A stretch of 21,835 nucleotides of DNA from a virus, in the IMG/VR virus record IMGVR_UViG_3300006033_000121, positions 1 to 21,835 of that record, one strand, 5' to 3'. The notes below the pieces were generated by a model. It saw only the letters and a program-made list of their open reading frames with translations. It did not search any database and had not been told where the DNA came from. The position numbers were made by a program, and so were the translations under genes. Position 1 is the first letter of the stretch. Each line of letters opens with the position of its first letter. Below are positions 21,567 through 21,835 of the stretch, one piece after another.

Positions 21567-21702
21567 TTATCCGACGCTCCAGCATTCGCTGACGGACAGA
21601 GGGGGCCGATTCTACCCTCAGGCGCAAATCCAGCAACCAGCGGCGTAAAAACAGGGCTTCCCGGCTGTACCCACTTGGCAGCGGCATCTCCCATGCTTTC
21701 AT
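21484..21702 (-). CDS. Alternative first gene: 72-residue basic helical protein
   Basis: This frame starts at ATG 21702 and overlaps the TerS start by 83 bases. Its first 55 residues look like a genuine helical protein (MKAWEMPLPSGYSREALFLR, DLRLRVESAPSVRQRMLERR). However the good ribosome site at 21722-21726 is 20 bases upstream of this start, leaving only GGGG seven bases before. It competes with the 50-codon frame at 21563-21715. Amino acid make-up favours this frame; ribosome site and coupling favour the other. Confidence 0.4.
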   Translation of the reverse strand: MKAWEMPLPSGYSREALFLRRWLLDLRLRVESAPSVRQRMLERRINEFHSHGKRGIAPGSRAGNCHYLVKSL

Positions 21703-21715
21703 GATAAAGCCCCAT
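21563..21715 (-). CDS. Alternative first gene: 50-residue leader ORF coupled to TerS
   Basis: ATG 21713-21715 has an ideal site (AGGAG, six bases before) and follows promoter P1 with a leader of only about 14 bases. The stop overlaps the TerS ATG (ATGA), as for most genes of this operon. The product (MGLYHESMGDAAAKWVQPGS..., ending NAGASDK) is rich in Ala, Gly and Pro with no recognisable fold, so it may serve mainly to deliver ribosomes to TerS. Confidence 0.4.
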   Translation of the reverse strand: MGLYHESMGDAAAKWVQPGSPVFTPLVAGFAPEGRIGPLCPSANAGASDK

Positions 21716-21735
21716 GTTTTTCTCCTATTGCCCCA

Positions 21736-21764
21736 ATTATATCACGCGGCTCTGCCCGTGTCAA
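21736..21764 (-). promoter_or_regulatory. Consensus sigma-70 promoter P1 of the late operon
   Basis: Minus-strand TTGACA (21759-21764), 17-base spacer, TATAAT (21736-21741): a full consensus match. The start site is expected near 21729, leaving a leader of about 14 bases before the AGGAG-led ATG at 21715. Nearly the same sequence forms P2 at 17326-17354. Beyond it (21790-21835) I see no gene. Confidence 0.88.
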
Positions 21765-21768
21765 CCCC

Positions 21769-21780
21769 ATACTCGAGCAT
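21769..21780. promoter_or_regulatory. Candidate operator upstream of P1
   Basis: Minus-strand ATGCTCGAGTAT is an inverted repeat around CTCGAG with one mispaired position on each side, ending four bases before the -35 box. It corresponds to 17359-17370 before P2. Confidence 0.4.
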
Positions 21781-21835
21781 CGCAGGGGGACAGGGCTTTG
21801 AAAATAGGGTTTGCCCGGGAATCTTCGAAAAAAAA

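Noticed and set aside
21794-21835. Run of T on the minus strand at the window end, possibly a terminator tail
   Set aside because: Any stem would lie beyond the window, so it cannot be supported.

Overview
The window looks like a large part of a double-stranded DNA tailed bacteriophage (or prophage) genome with a P22-like head and probably a short, podovirus-type tail. The evidence is gene order and recognisable families: terminase small and large subunits, a P22-type portal, a scaffolding protein, a P22-type coat protein, a gp4-like tail accessory factor, gp10-like stabilisation proteins, internal/ejection proteins, fibre-like proteins, then a lysis group. The host is probably a Gram-negative proteobacterium, judging from the consensus sigma-70 promoters, the Shine-Dalgarno use and the attC-like sites. 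No integrase, repressor or replication gene is visible, so lifestyle cannot be decided.

Minus strand, about 21.7 kb down to 1.66 kb: one almost gapless late operon. Most genes are joined by 4-base ATGA/GTGA overlaps. It is read from a perfect-consensus promoter (TTGACA, 17 bases, TATAAT) at 21736-21764, and re-fed by a second, nearly identical promoter at 17326-17354 just before the scaffold and coat genes. Order: small ORFs, TerS, TerL, portal, [promoter], scaffold, coat, small fibre-like protein, small basic protein, gp4-like factor, a short and a long paralogue of a gp10-type N-terminus, a gp10-like body with extra beta modules, three ejection-type proteins, four fibre-like genes, a DUF-type membrane protein, two small 53-codon genes, a membrane/coiled-coil protein, a T4-type lysozyme, a 3-TM holin and a small C4 zinc-finger protein.

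Plus strand, 1 to 1647: a convergent block of small accessory genes. The first three sit in cassette-like units bounded by imperfect inverted repeats that closely match integron attC architecture: outer GTTA.../...TAAC cores, inner arms with one bulged base at a fixed place, and a central stem. Two complete sites and two half-sites are visible, and each gene ends inside the left arm of a site. The next genes (a winged-helix-like protein and a fused small ORF) are separated by a different 23-base direct repeat.

Main points for a second look: the attC-like cassette region, the duplicated promoter with an upstream palindrome, the duplicated and dispersed gp10-like module, the composition break inside a fibre gene at a motif shared with a paralogue, and two small genes between the membrane-protein gene and the lysis genes.
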